A DNA stretch of 6,526 nt. Source: Campylobacter sp. GTDB lineage: Bacteria; Campylobacterota; Campylobacteria; Campylobacterales; Campylobacteraceae. This document shows positions 1 through 5,911 of the stretch, in pieces. The stretch's first letter is position 1; each line of letters begins with the position of its first letter. The notes under the pieces are model-generated. The model made no database searches. It was not told where the DNA came from and saw only the letters and a program-made list of their open reading frames with translations. The stretch covers positions 1-6,526 of the forward strand of contig JAFVMP010000214.1 in NCBI GenBank assembly GCA_017506845.1, read 5' to 3'. The translations under genes were made by a program, and so were the position numbers.

Positions 1-46
1 AATAGGCCAAATTATACAGGAATTTAAATTAATTTTCAACCGATTT

Positions 47-55
47 TGATATAAT
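47..55 (+). promoter_or_regulatory. Extended -10 promoter of the pgp2-alr operon
   Basis: The sequence TGATATAAT is a perfect TATAAT hexamer (50-55) with an upstream TG, preceded by a T-rich stretch and no recognisable -35 box. This is the usual form of a sigma-70 promoter in Campylobacter. A transcript would begin near position 62 and give a leader of about 34 nt before the GTG start at 96. It is the best promoter candidate upstream of the first three genes, which have no room for another promoter between them. Confidence 0.7.
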
Positions 56-82
56 TTTGGAATTTAAAAATTTATAAAATTC

Positions 83-87
83 AAGGA
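83..87 (+). promoter_or_regulatory. Ribosome binding site supporting the GTG start of pgp2
   Basis: AAGGA lies 8 nt upstream of the GTG at 96. The frame has an in-frame TAA at 75-77 and no other start codon between it and 96. The next ATG (codon 13) would remove most of the export signal, so this site settles the GTG as the start. Confidence 0.7.
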
Positions 88-95
88 AAAACAGA

Positions 96-1061
96 GTGAA
101 AAAGCTTATTTTGCTACTAATTTCAGCTTGTATGATTGCTGGTGAATTAGAAGACTTATACCTTCAAGGTGGTATCACAGCAGTGCAAAAAAAGATAGAA
201 AAAAATCTACAAAGTAAAGAATATTGGGATAATGCTTTAAAAGATTTAAATCTTACATATGGATATTATAGTAATAGCGATAGACTTATTATTGCAGTGG
301 ATAAAACTGCAAAGCAAATTTCAATAAATAGATATGAAAATGGTAATATTAAGGTGCTAAAAAGCAATGAGATAATCACTGGATTAATGGGCGAAAAACT
401 AGTCGAGGGTGATCTAAAAACACCTGTAGGCGCATATGAGATTACTCGCAGATTTACCCCGCCAACAACATATTATGGGCCAGTTGCCTTTAGTCTTTCA
501 TATCCAAATTTATATGATAAACTTCGCAAAAGAACAGGTAGCGGGATTTGGATTCACGGCTATCCGATGGAGGGCGATGTAAGAGAAAATGAAGTAGAAA
601 CTAGAGGTTGTGTGGCGATGAAAAATGATCTGTTAATAGCCTTTGAAGATGTCGTAAAAAATAATAAATCCATTGTAATAATTAGTGAAAAAGGCTATCC
701 GCAAGCTTTAACTTCAGATATTGCAGTGATTTTTGCTGGACTTTTTGCGTGGAAAGATGCTTGGACGATAAGCGATTTGGATAGATATTTAAGCTTTTAT
801 AGTAGTGATTTTCGCCGTTTTGATGGAATGAAATTAAGCGAATTCTCGGCAATGAAAAAAAGAGTATTTAGTAAGAATGAAAGCAAGATAATTGAATTTA
901 AAAACTTTACAATCGTACCATATCCTAGTACTGATAGTAAAAATATTTATCGTGTGAGCTTTGATGAGAGATATAGAGCTGATACATATAATTTTGATGG
1001 GCAAAAGGTGCTATATGTGGCTGTAGAAAATAATAATATGAAAATATTAATAGAGGAGTAA
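96..1061 (+). CDS. pgp2: Pgp2/Csd6-type peptidoglycan L,D-carboxypeptidase (YkuD fold)
   Basis: This is a periplasmic enzyme of 321 residues. In the Pgp2 (Campylobacter) and Csd6 (Helicobacter) family it removes the terminal D-Ala from the peptidoglycan tetrapeptide to leave a tripeptide, a step needed for helical cell shape. Residues 1-16 form a short signal (KK, then LILLLISACMIAG). About 17-60 corresponds to the N-terminal dimerisation segment, 63-197 to the YkuD catalytic domain, and 205-321 to the C-terminal NTF2-like domain of Csd6. The active site is visible as His154-Gly155 (IWIHGYP) and Cys172 in TRGCVAM, the family's variant of the usual SHGC motif. The start is GTG with a good ribosome site. 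It is the first gene of an operon with a small hypothetical gene (3-bp gap) and alr. From memory, C. jejuni also has this gene beside alr. One odd point is that I9-S10-A11-C12 fits a lipobox, though the signal would be very short. D50-L-N52-L-T54 fits the bacterial N-glycosylation sequon. Symbol csd6 applies in Helicobacter. Confidence 0.9.
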   Translation: MKKLILLLISACMIAGELEDLYLQGGITAVQKKIEKNLQSKEYWDNALKDLNLTYGYYSNSDRLIIAVDKTAKQISINRYENGNIKVLKSNEIITGLMGEKLVEGDLKTPVGAYEITRRFTPPTTYYGPVAFSLSYPNLYDKLRKRTGSGIWIHGYPMEGDVRENEVETRGCVAMKNDLLIAFEDVVKNNKSIVIISEKGYPQALTSDIAVIFAGLFAWKDAWTISDLDRYLSFYSSDFRRFDGMKLSEFSAMKKRVFSKNESKIIEFKNFTIVPYPSTDSKNIYRVSFDERYRADTYNFDGQKVLYVAVENNNMKILIEE

Positions 1062-1064
1062 AAA

Positions 1065-1307
1065 ATGAGCGATGATAAAGAGTTAGTTAAAAAGCAAATA
1101 GAAGAGTTTTTAGCTGCAAGGGGCAGATTTTTTGATGTTTTAGATGCAAATGTACCAAAGCAAGGCAATAGCACAGCATTTGATTTTGATGCGTGTAAAG
1201 AGCCAAGTCTAAAAGCATTGTATAAAGAATTTTATGCATATGATTATGCAGTAAGAAAGATGTTGCCACATATCTATAAAAAATTTGATTTGAGCTTTAA
1301 TGTCTGA
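1065..1307 (+). CDS. Small hypothetical protein between pgp2 and alr
   Basis: I do not recognise this 80-residue protein. It has no signal peptide and no membrane segment. It is charged and probably mainly helical: an amphipathic N-terminal stretch (DDKELVKKQIEEFLAARG) is followed by a C-terminal half rich in aromatic residues (YKEFYAYDYAVRKMLPHIYKKF). It has one Cys (residue 44). A strong GAGGAG ribosome site (1053-1058) overlaps the end of pgp2, the ATG is only 3 bp after the pgp2 stop, and its last 8 bases overlap the start of alr. This tight packing argues for a real, cotranscribed and translationally coupled gene. It is probably cytoplasmic. A link to alanine racemase or cell-wall metabolism is suggested only by position. 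Confidence 0.75.
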   Translation: MSDDKELVKKQIEEFLAARGRFFDVLDANVPKQGNSTAFDFDACKEPSLKALYKEFYAYDYAVRKMLPHIYKKFDLSFNV

Positions 1308-2304
1308 GATCTTACTCTCTAAGAGTGCTTATGAGCATAATCTTGCCCAAATTGCTAAAAAAGTAGGTTCTAAAAAACGAATAATTTCTGTATTAAAAGA
1401 TAATGCTTATGGGCATGGAGCGCTTTTAATGGGGAAAATTGCAAAAGAGTTTGGTATAGAGATAACCTGCGTAAAAAGCGAGATAGAAGCTAGAGAACTA
1501 GCTGGATTATTTAAGAGTATTATAGTGCTTTCTCATCTGCCAATTGGAGATGAAAGTAGTGAGTTTATCTATGCTATTAATGATATTAGAGCTTTAGAGA
1601 TTATTAGGCCTGGTACTCAAATTCATCTTGCTATTGATACTTTAATGCATAGAAACGGTATAGATGTAAGTCAGATTAAAAGCGCTATTGAGATTATTAA
1701 AAGGCGAAATTTGGATTTAAAAGGTGCTTTTACTCACTTTAGAGCTAGTGATGAGCATGGAGCAGATTACTTCGTGCAAAAGGATAATTTTGAGTTGGCA
1801 AAGTCCATGATAAAAGAGCTATTTAATAAAGAGCTTATATTTCACTCTCACAACTCCGCAGCAATAGAGAGAGCTAGTGATGTAGGTGATGAGTATGTGC
1901 GTGCGGGTATGGCGCAATTTGGATATTCTGGATTTGATGAGAGTTTGGGATTAAAAAAAGTTTTAAAGCTATATGCAAATCGTGTAAGCTCTAGAGTATT
2001 AAAAGCTGGTCAAAGCGTGGGCTATGGTGGTGCATTTACGGCTAAATATGATATGAATATTGCTACATATGACCTTGGCTATGGAGATGGATTGTTTCGT
2101 TATAATGGCAAAGGAGAGTTAAATTTAGCTAATGGTGAGCCAATTTTAGGCAAGATGTCTATGGATAGTTTTAGTTCCACTGATATGGGAGATAGAGTTT
2201 GTGTAATGGACGATGCAAATATATGGGCGGAGTTTTTTGATACTATTAATTATGATATTTTAGTAAAGCTTAGTCCTACAATTATTAGAAGAGTAGTAGA
2301 GTAG
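1300..2304 (+). CDS. alr: Alanine racemase
   Basis: This is a PLP-dependent cytoplasmic enzyme that interconverts L- and D-alanine and so supplies D-Ala for peptidoglycan. The N-terminal half is the TIM-barrel with the PLP lysine K33 in VLKDNAYGHG. R118 lies in the DTLMHRNG segment, and R201 in YVRAGMAQFGYS matches the arginine that contacts the PLP ring nitrogen. The beta-domain carries the second catalytic base Y242 (SVGYGGAFTA), the DLGYGDG motif and GKMSMDS (M288, D289, with Ser at the position that is Cys in some homologues). The 334 residues are slightly fewer than the usual 350-370, but all motifs are present. The ATG lies inside the upstream small gene (8-bp overlap) and has only a weak ribosome site (TTTGAG), so translation probably depends on coupling. 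The start is supported by the family-like N-terminus (LLSKSAYEHNLAQI). It is the last gene of the operon, followed at once by a hairpin terminator. Confidence 0.95.
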   Translation: MSEILLSKSAYEHNLAQIAKKVGSKKRIISVLKDNAYGHGALLMGKIAKEFGIEITCVKSEIEARELAGLFKSIIVLSHLPIGDESSEFIYAINDIRALEIIRPGTQIHLAIDTLMHRNGIDVSQIKSAIEIIKRRNLDLKGAFTHFRASDEHGADYFVQKDNFELAKSMIKELFNKELIFHSHNSAAIERASDVGDEYVRAGMAQFGYSGFDESLGLKKVLKLYANRVSSRVLKAGQSVGYGGAFTAKYDMNIATYDLGYGDGLFRYNGKGELNLANGEPILGKMSMDSFSSTDMGDRVCVMDDANIWAEFFDTINYDILVKLSPTIIRRVVE

Positions 2305-2305
2305 A

Positions 2306-2336
2306 TCTAGCCGACATCAGCCGGCTAGAGAGTTTT
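2306..2336 (+). terminator. Intrinsic terminator between convergent alr and gdhA
   Basis: A perfect 8-bp stem, TCTAGCCG (2306-2313) with CGGCTAGA (2322-2329), encloses an 8-nt loop and starts two bases after the alr stop codon. It is followed by GAG and TTTT (2333-2336), so it works best for the plus strand. The gdhA stop lies just beyond it. Read on the minus strand the same stem lacks a clear T run, so termination of gdhA here is plausible but less certain. It is the only clearly GC-rich element in this AT-rich stretch. Confidence 0.75.
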
Positions 2337-2337
2337 A

Positions 2338-3702
2338 TTATACATATCCTTGATCTATCATTGCATCAGCAACTTTTCTAAATCCAGCGATATTTGCTCC
2401 TAAAACTAGGTTGCCTGGTTCGCCAAATTCAACTGATGTATCATAGCTATCGTGGAAGATATTTGTCATAATTCTATGAAGTTTGCTATCTACTTCATCA
2501 AATGTCCATTTTTGCATACTTGCATTTTGAGCCATTTCTAGACCGCTAGTTGCCACACCGCCAGCATTTGCAGCTTTAGCAGGGCCAAATAAGAAGTCTT
2601 TTTGAGCTAGCATAAAGTCGATTGCTTCAAGTGTGCTTGGCATATTTGCACCTTCGCAAACTAGCCTACAACCATTGCTATAAAGTGTTTTGATATCTTC
2701 TAAATTTAGCTCATTTTGAGTTGCACTTGGGAATGCTGCATCGCAAGGAACACTCCATACGCCATTTGTTCCAGCTTTATATTGATTAACTGGAGTAAAT
2801 TTAGCACTTGGTTTAGCAGCTGCGTATTCGCTAAGACCTTTACGCTCAACCTCTTTAATGCGTTTTAGTAGCTCTACATCGATACCTTCACTATCATAAA
2901 TAAATCCAGTTGAATCGCTAACTGTAATAGGAAGAGCGCCAAGCTGATATAGTTTTTGAGCTGTATAGATTGCTACGTTTCCAGCGCCACTGATTGAGCA
3001 TTTTTTGCCTTCAAGGCTGCTGTTTTGTTTTTTAAGCATCTCTTGAGCAAAATATACTGAACCATAGCCAGTTGCTTCTGTTCTTACTAAGCTGCCGCCC
3101 CAGTTTAGTCCTTTACCTGTTAAAGAACCATCAAAGCGGTTTGTTAATTTTTTATACTGACCAAACATATATCCAATCTCTCTACCGCCAACGCCGATAT
3201 CACCAGCTGGAACATCTTTTACATCGCCGATTAGTTTATATAGTTCGTTCATAAATGCTTGACAAAATCTCATAATCTCGCCATCGCTTTTGCCTTTAGG
3301 GTCAAAATTTGCGCCGCCTTTACCGCCGCCCATATTTAGACCTGTTAAAGAGTTTTTAAAGATTTGCTCAAATCCTAGAAATTTGATAATATCAAGACAT
3401 ACTGAAGGGTGGAATCTTAAACCGCCTTTGTATGGTCCAAGAGCAGAGTTAAACTCTACACGATAACCAAAGTGTGAACAAGGCTCGTTTTTGTCATTCA
3501 TATATGTTACACGGAACATCGTAGTTCTCTCAGGCATTACAATACGATCTATGATTTTGTGATCTAGATATTTCTTTTCTCTAGTTAAAAGTGGTTCTAA
3601 TGTGTGTAAAACCTCTGTAGCTGCTTGCAAGAATGTTGTTTGACCTGGGCTTGATTTTTTAATATTTTCAAGCGTTTGGCTTATATATTCGTGTACTGAC
3701 AT
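2338..3702 (-). CDS. gdhA: NADP-type glutamate dehydrogenase
   Basis: This enzyme catalyses reductive amination of 2-oxoglutarate by ammonia to glutamate, and is a cytoplasmic hexamer of the small-subunit (about 450 residue) class. The length of 454 residues is full. Substrate-domain motifs are YKGGLRFHP (K92), K116 in IFKNSLTG, the catalytic Lys K128 in LNMGGGKGGANFDP, and PAGDIGVGGREIG with the catalytic Asp D168. The Rossmann segment starts at SGAGNVA (238-244). The end of its second strand reads TVSDSTG (S262, D263, S264), as in the NADP-dependent E. coli type, so an anabolic role is inferred. The C-terminal part contains CEGANMPST and AANAGGVATSGLEM. A good ribosome site AGGAGT (plus-strand 3707-3712) precedes the ATG. 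It converges with alr across a hairpin and has mqnA 119 bp upstream in the same direction, with a possible promoter in the gap. The base composition is less AT-biased than that of mqnA. Confidence 0.96.
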   Translation of the reverse strand: MSVHEYISQTLENIKKSSPGQTTFLQAATEVLHTLEPLLTREKKYLDHKIIDRIVMPERTTMFRVTYMNDKNEPCSHFGYRVEFNSALGPYKGGLRFHPSVCLDIIKFLGFEQIFKNSLTGLNMGGGKGGANFDPKGKSDGEIMRFCQAFMNELYKLIGDVKDVPAGDIGVGGREIGYMFGQYKKLTNRFDGSLTGKGLNWGGSLVRTEATGYGSVYFAQEMLKKQNSSLEGKKCSISGAGNVAIYTAQKLYQLGALPITVSDSTGFIYDSEGIDVELLKRIKEVERKGLSEYAAAKPSAKFTPVNQYKAGTNGVWSVPCDAAFPSATQNELNLEDIKTLYSNGCRLVCEGANMPSTLEAIDFMLAQKDFLFGPAKAANAGGVATSGLEMAQNASMQKWTFDEVDSKLHRIMTNIFHDSYDTSVEFGEPGNLVLGANIAGFRKVADAMIDQGYV

Positions 3703-3795
3703 TGTAACTCCTGTTATTAAATTTTTCTGTAGTTGGATTTTATTTAATTTTTCTTAAATTTATGCTTAATATAGATAAAATTTAGTAAATTATTA

Positions 3796-3801
3796 ATTAT
3801 A
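3796..3801 (-). promoter_or_regulatory. Possible -10 box of gdhA
   Basis: On the minus strand this reads TATAAT preceded by G (CAGTATAATTA), a good match to the Campylobacter -10 consensus. No clear -35 box is present. A transcript would carry a leader of roughly 85-90 nt before the gdhA ATG. The region is very AT-rich, so chance matches are common. Readthrough from mqnA is also possible because no terminator is visible between the two genes. Confidence 0.4.
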
Positions 3802-3821
3802 CTGTTACAATTTTACTCACT

Positions 3822-4496
3822 TTAAGGTTGAAAATTATGCTTTTTTGCTAGATGAATAAATTTTTTTAAAGCTCTTTTTTCTTTGGTATTCACACTATAA
3901 CTAATGTGCTCTAGATACCATAAAATCAGGCTTGGAGATATATTTCTACTTTTTGCATACTCATTTAGTATGTATTTTGGTATCTTTATTTTTTGCTTTA
4001 AGAATTGATTAATAATTTTTTTGTATAGATTTTGATTTTTATTACAACAAAATAGCCCAAAAACAAAAGGTAGGCCAGTTTTTTGATACCAAATCTCCCC
4101 CATATCATAAAATTTATCTCCGCCATCTTTTAGGTATTGTCTTAAAGCTTCATCGCCTATTATTACCTCTCCATCTAGTTTTAAGATTTTGCTGAGCATA
4201 TTTGAACTTTTGGATGCAGGATCAAGTTTTTTCTTGCTATTTTTACGCACTAAAACAGATTTTACAGCACCTTTTGAACATATTCCTAAATTTAGTTTTT
4301 TATATTTTGGATTTCTACTTTCTATGCTTGAGATTATAGCTGCGTCAATTTGTCTTTTGTTTAAAGCTTGGCAAAGTTTAGCTGGAGTTCCTTTTTTAAA
4401 TTCAATTGATTTTTTAGCTTGATTGCTAAGGGGATAACGCTTTAAAAATACATGAAAAGGAAGTAGATTTAAATAATCAATTTTACCAAATAACAT
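3822..4496 (-). CDS. mqnA: Chorismate dehydratase MqnA (menaquinone, futalosine pathway)
   Basis: MqnA removes water from chorismate to give 3-[(1-carboxyvinyl)oxy]benzoate, the first step of the futalosine route to menaquinone that Campylobacter and Helicobacter use in place of the classical men pathway. The 224-residue cytoplasmic protein has the periplasmic-binding-protein-like fold of the family. Visible signatures are the N-terminal GKIDYLNLLPF with the conserved Asn (N10), QIDAAIISSIES (49-60), SKGAVKSVLV (74-83), IGDEALR (113-119) and DMGEIWYQKTGLPFVFGLF (131-149). It is at the short end of the family but ends naturally in a lysine-rich helix. The ATG has a ribosome site AAAGG (plus-strand 4504-4508). 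It is divergent from the secreted-protein gene at 4714 and lies upstream of gdhA. Its codons are more A/T- and Lys-rich than those of gdhA. Confidence 0.92.
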   Translation of the reverse strand: MLFGKIDYLNLLPFHVFLKRYPLSNQAKKSIEFKKGTPAKLCQALNKRQIDAAIISSIESRNPKYKKLNLGICSKGAVKSVLVRKNSKKKLDPASKSSNMLSKILKLDGEVIIGDEALRQYLKDGGDKFYDMGEIWYQKTGLPFVFGLFCCNKNQNLYKKIINQFLKQKIKIPKYILNEYAKSRNISPSLILWYLEHISYSVNTKEKRALKKFIHLAKKHNFQP

Positions 4497-4573
4497 ATTT
4501 ATACCTTTTATACTTTAAAAATTTAACCAATTTTGTAATAATATTGTCAATAGCAAATGTTTAAATATTATGG

Positions 4574-4579
4574 ATTATA
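4574..4579 (-). promoter_or_regulatory. Possible -10 box of mqnA
   Basis: On the minus strand this is TATAAT preceded by G (GAGTATAATCC), about 78 nt upstream of the mqnA ATG. A 26-bp dyad (4579-4604) begins at its first base, which places a possible operator in the -10/-35 region. An alternative is a TTGACA on the minus strand (plus-strand 4545-4550) with a poor TTAAAT 18 bases further on. Confidence 0.4.
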
Positions 4580-4604
4580 CTCTAAATTTGCTTAATTTTA
4601 GAGT
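4579..4604. promoter_or_regulatory. Perfect 8-bp dyad with 10-nt spacer, operator-like
   Basis: ACTCTAAA (4579-4586) is an exact reverse complement of TTTAGAGT (4597-4604). The dyad abuts a possible mqnA -10 box on the minus strand, as an operator would. On the plus strand the right arm is followed by TTT and then AAT, so a weak hairpin is another reading. It does not match the Fur-box pattern I know. Function is inferred from position only. Confidence 0.4.
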
Positions 4605-4611
4605 TTTAATC

Positions 4612-4665
4612 AAATAACTTCATTATAAAATATACTAAAATATACTAAAATATATTAAGTTATTT
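4612..4665. repeat. 9-bp inverted repeat flanking the tandem repeat
   Basis: AAATAACTT (4612-4620) and AAGTTATTT (4657-4665) are perfect reverse complements separated by 36 bp, and the spacer holds the three 10-bp direct repeats. The arms could be two half-sites for a dimeric regulator or the base of a large hairpin. Because the sequence is AT-rich, chance formation of one arm pair is possible, but symmetric placement around the tandem array is notable. Confidence 0.6.
4627..4656 (+). repeat. Three tandem copies of a 10-bp unit
   Basis: The unit AAAATATACT occurs at 4627-4636 and 4637-4646, and with one change (C to T) at 4647-4656. Each copy contains a -10-like hexamer (TATACT, TATACT, TATATT) and a short A tract. 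The 10-bp period is close to one helical turn, so the A tracts face the same side of the DNA. The array lies 58-87 bp upstream of the ATG at 4714, where it could act as promoter, bent DNA or a slippage-prone repeat. Confidence 0.8.
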
Positions 4666-4685
4666 TTCTTATCGCCGATCTACTA

Positions 4686-4694
4686 TGTTATATT
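4686..4694 (+). promoter_or_regulatory. Extended -10 candidate close to the gene at 4714
   Basis: TGTTATATT has the extended -10 form (TG, one base, TATATT). It would start transcription near 4701, at the very beginning of the AAAAGGAG ribosome site (4701-4708), leaving a leader of only about 13 nt. That is unusually short. The -10-like hexamers in the tandem repeat are an alternative that would give a longer leader. Confidence 0.3.
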
Positions 4695-4713
4695 TCAAAT
4701 AAAAGGAGATTTT

Positions 4714-5859
4714 ATGAAAAAATTTGCTTTAGCAACTATTTTTTTAGTTTCTGCTCTTTTTTCAGCAGATAATTTTACCTTTGAAAAGGTAAATAATCCA
4801 AAAGAGATTTTAAGTCAAATTTCTACTAAAAAGCAAAGCTTAAAATCTAAGCAAATTCCACAAGTTCGTGCTTATACTCCACTTCCTATAGATCAGTTTG
4901 TGTTTGATCCAAATTTAGATGAGCTTACAAGCGTTTCAAGTGGAGGACAGTTTTTATTTTATTTAGCTTATAATAAAAATCAAGGTGATCCAACAAATTT
5001 TCTAATTAAAAATATTTCAGAAAATTATCGTTGTGATTATAATGGAACGAATGAAGCTAATTGTAATTTTGATTTGTACCATACTAGAGTTGAATACGCC
5101 CTAAATAGCATCGGCGGTTGGTTTTATTTTAGTGGGTATCCATCTAGCGATGATGATTTTGTTTTAATCAGTAGAATGAATTCGCAAAGAGGTTCGGTTG
5201 AACCTTTGATGTTAGATACCTCGTCTTATAGAAAACCGCATTTTAAAGTATTTGTTGATACTTATGGCAAACTTAGTGTAACATTTACCTTGGTAACTGG
5301 TGGAACTCAAACAGTATCAACACCACAGGCTATACCTTTAAATACAAATGTTTATCTACAAGCTAATAATAGTGGAATAAACTATGAAGTAGGCTGGACT
5401 ACGCTTGATGGAACTAGCTCAAGAGCAAGTGGAAGTCATCAAGGATTTTCTATTCCAGCTGATATAGATGAGCATAGGGTTGGTCGAAATACTCAAAAAC
5501 TTTGTGTATCAGATGGTGGTGGTAACGCTACAAAAGAGACATCTGGTTGTATAACGATCTCTTCTCCTTTTGTGGGACAAGAATTTAATAGCTCAAAAAA
5601 TAAATACAAAACTTTTTCTAAATATCACCGTATGACTAACTTTTTTTGGGATTATGGCGTAGATATGTTTTCAGATATGAATACAACAAATCTTAGTAAT
5701 AAGCCTATATATCAATCAAGCTTATCTATAGATGCCAATTTGATAAATAAGATACTTTCAGATCTATCTGGTGCTACAAATTATTTTGATAATGGTGAGC
5801 TTAGAGTTTATATCGATGAAAACTATAATGTTATAGTTGCCGATATTAGGGCATATTAA
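4714..5859 (+). CDS. Exported protein of unknown function with N-glycosylation sequons
   Basis: I do not recognise this 381-residue protein. A clear Sec signal peptide spans residues 1-18 (MKKFALATIFLVSALFSA, cleavage before DN), and no later membrane segment is seen, so it is periplasmic or further exported. Residues about 25-70 are Lys- and Pro-containing and probably extended. About 75-285 look beta-rich, with alternating hydrophobic residues, many Gly, Ser and Thr, and segments such as GGWFYFSGYP and FKVFVDTYGKLSVTF. There are four cysteines in two close pairs, C107/C117 and C264/C279, likely disulfides. Three sites fit the PglB sequon D/E-X-N-X-S/T: D108-Y-N110-G-T112, E290-F-N292-S-S294 and D321-M-N323-T-T325. 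The strong ribosome site AAAAGGAG and the signal peptide fix the start. It is divergent from mqnA and 52 bp upstream of the EF-hand gene, probably in one operon. A LamG/concanavalin-like fold is possible but unproven. Confidence 0.85.
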   Translation: MKKFALATIFLVSALFSADNFTFEKVNNPKEILSQISTKKQSLKSKQIPQVRAYTPLPIDQFVFDPNLDELTSVSSGGQFLFYLAYNKNQGDPTNFLIKNISENYRCDYNGTNEANCNFDLYHTRVEYALNSIGGWFYFSGYPSSDDDFVLISRMNSQRGSVEPLMLDTSSYRKPHFKVFVDTYGKLSVTFTLVTGGTQTVSTPQAIPLNTNVYLQANNSGINYEVGWTTLDGTSSRASGSHQGFSIPADIDEHRVGRNTQKLCVSDGGGNATKETSGCITISSPFVGQEFNSSKNKYKTFSKYHRMTNFFWDYGVDMFSDMNTTNLSNKPIYQSSLSIDANLINKILSDLSGATNYFDNGELRVYIDENYNVIVADIRAY

Positions 5860-5863
5860 TTTA

Positions 5864-5888
5864 CTTTAGGCTAGTAATTTGTCTAAAG
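5864..5888 (+). other. Weak hairpin between the secreted-protein gene and the EF-hand gene
   Basis: CTTTAGGC (5864-5871) can pair with GTCTAAAG (5881-5888), giving 8 bp including one G-T pair and a 9-nt loop. It begins four bases after the stop of the upstream gene. No T run follows it, so it is unlikely to be a strong terminator. It may be a partial attenuator, an mRNA-end structure, or chance. Confidence 0.3.
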
Positions 5889-5911
5889 CTTAATACAAGA
5901 AAGGTTATAAA

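Noticed and set aside
11..16. TATAAT on the minus strand near the window start, possible divergent promoter
   Set aside because: The hexamer is perfect and preceded by G, but no downstream gene on that strand is visible within the window, so it cannot be supported.
947..1174. Minus-strand reading frame of 75 codons
   Set aside because: It overlaps the end of pgp2 and the following small gene, has no ribosome site and a low-complexity Ser/Leu/Phe-rich product; it is a shadow frame.
1087..1269. Minus-strand reading frame of 60 codons
   Set aside because: It lies wholly opposite the small gene at 1065-1307, which has the strong ribosome site and the operon spacing.
1300..1400. Shortened alanine racemase as a sign of a broken gene
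   Set aside because: At 334 residues it is a little short, but the PLP lysine, both arginines, the catalytic tyrosine and the C-terminal motif are all present in one frame.
3072..3254. Plus-strand reading frame of 60 codons inside gdhA
   Set aside because: It is antisense to the highly conserved catalytic region of glutamate dehydrogenase, with no ribosome site or recognisable product.
3703..3821. Terminator between mqnA and gdhA
   Set aside because: No stable stem followed by a T run was found on the minus strand in this AT-rich gap, so cotranscription cannot be excluded.
4189..4422. Plus-strand reading frame of 77 codons inside mqnA
   Set aside because: It is antisense to conserved MqnA segments; the apparent hydrophobic product is the usual result of reading Lys-rich codons backwards.
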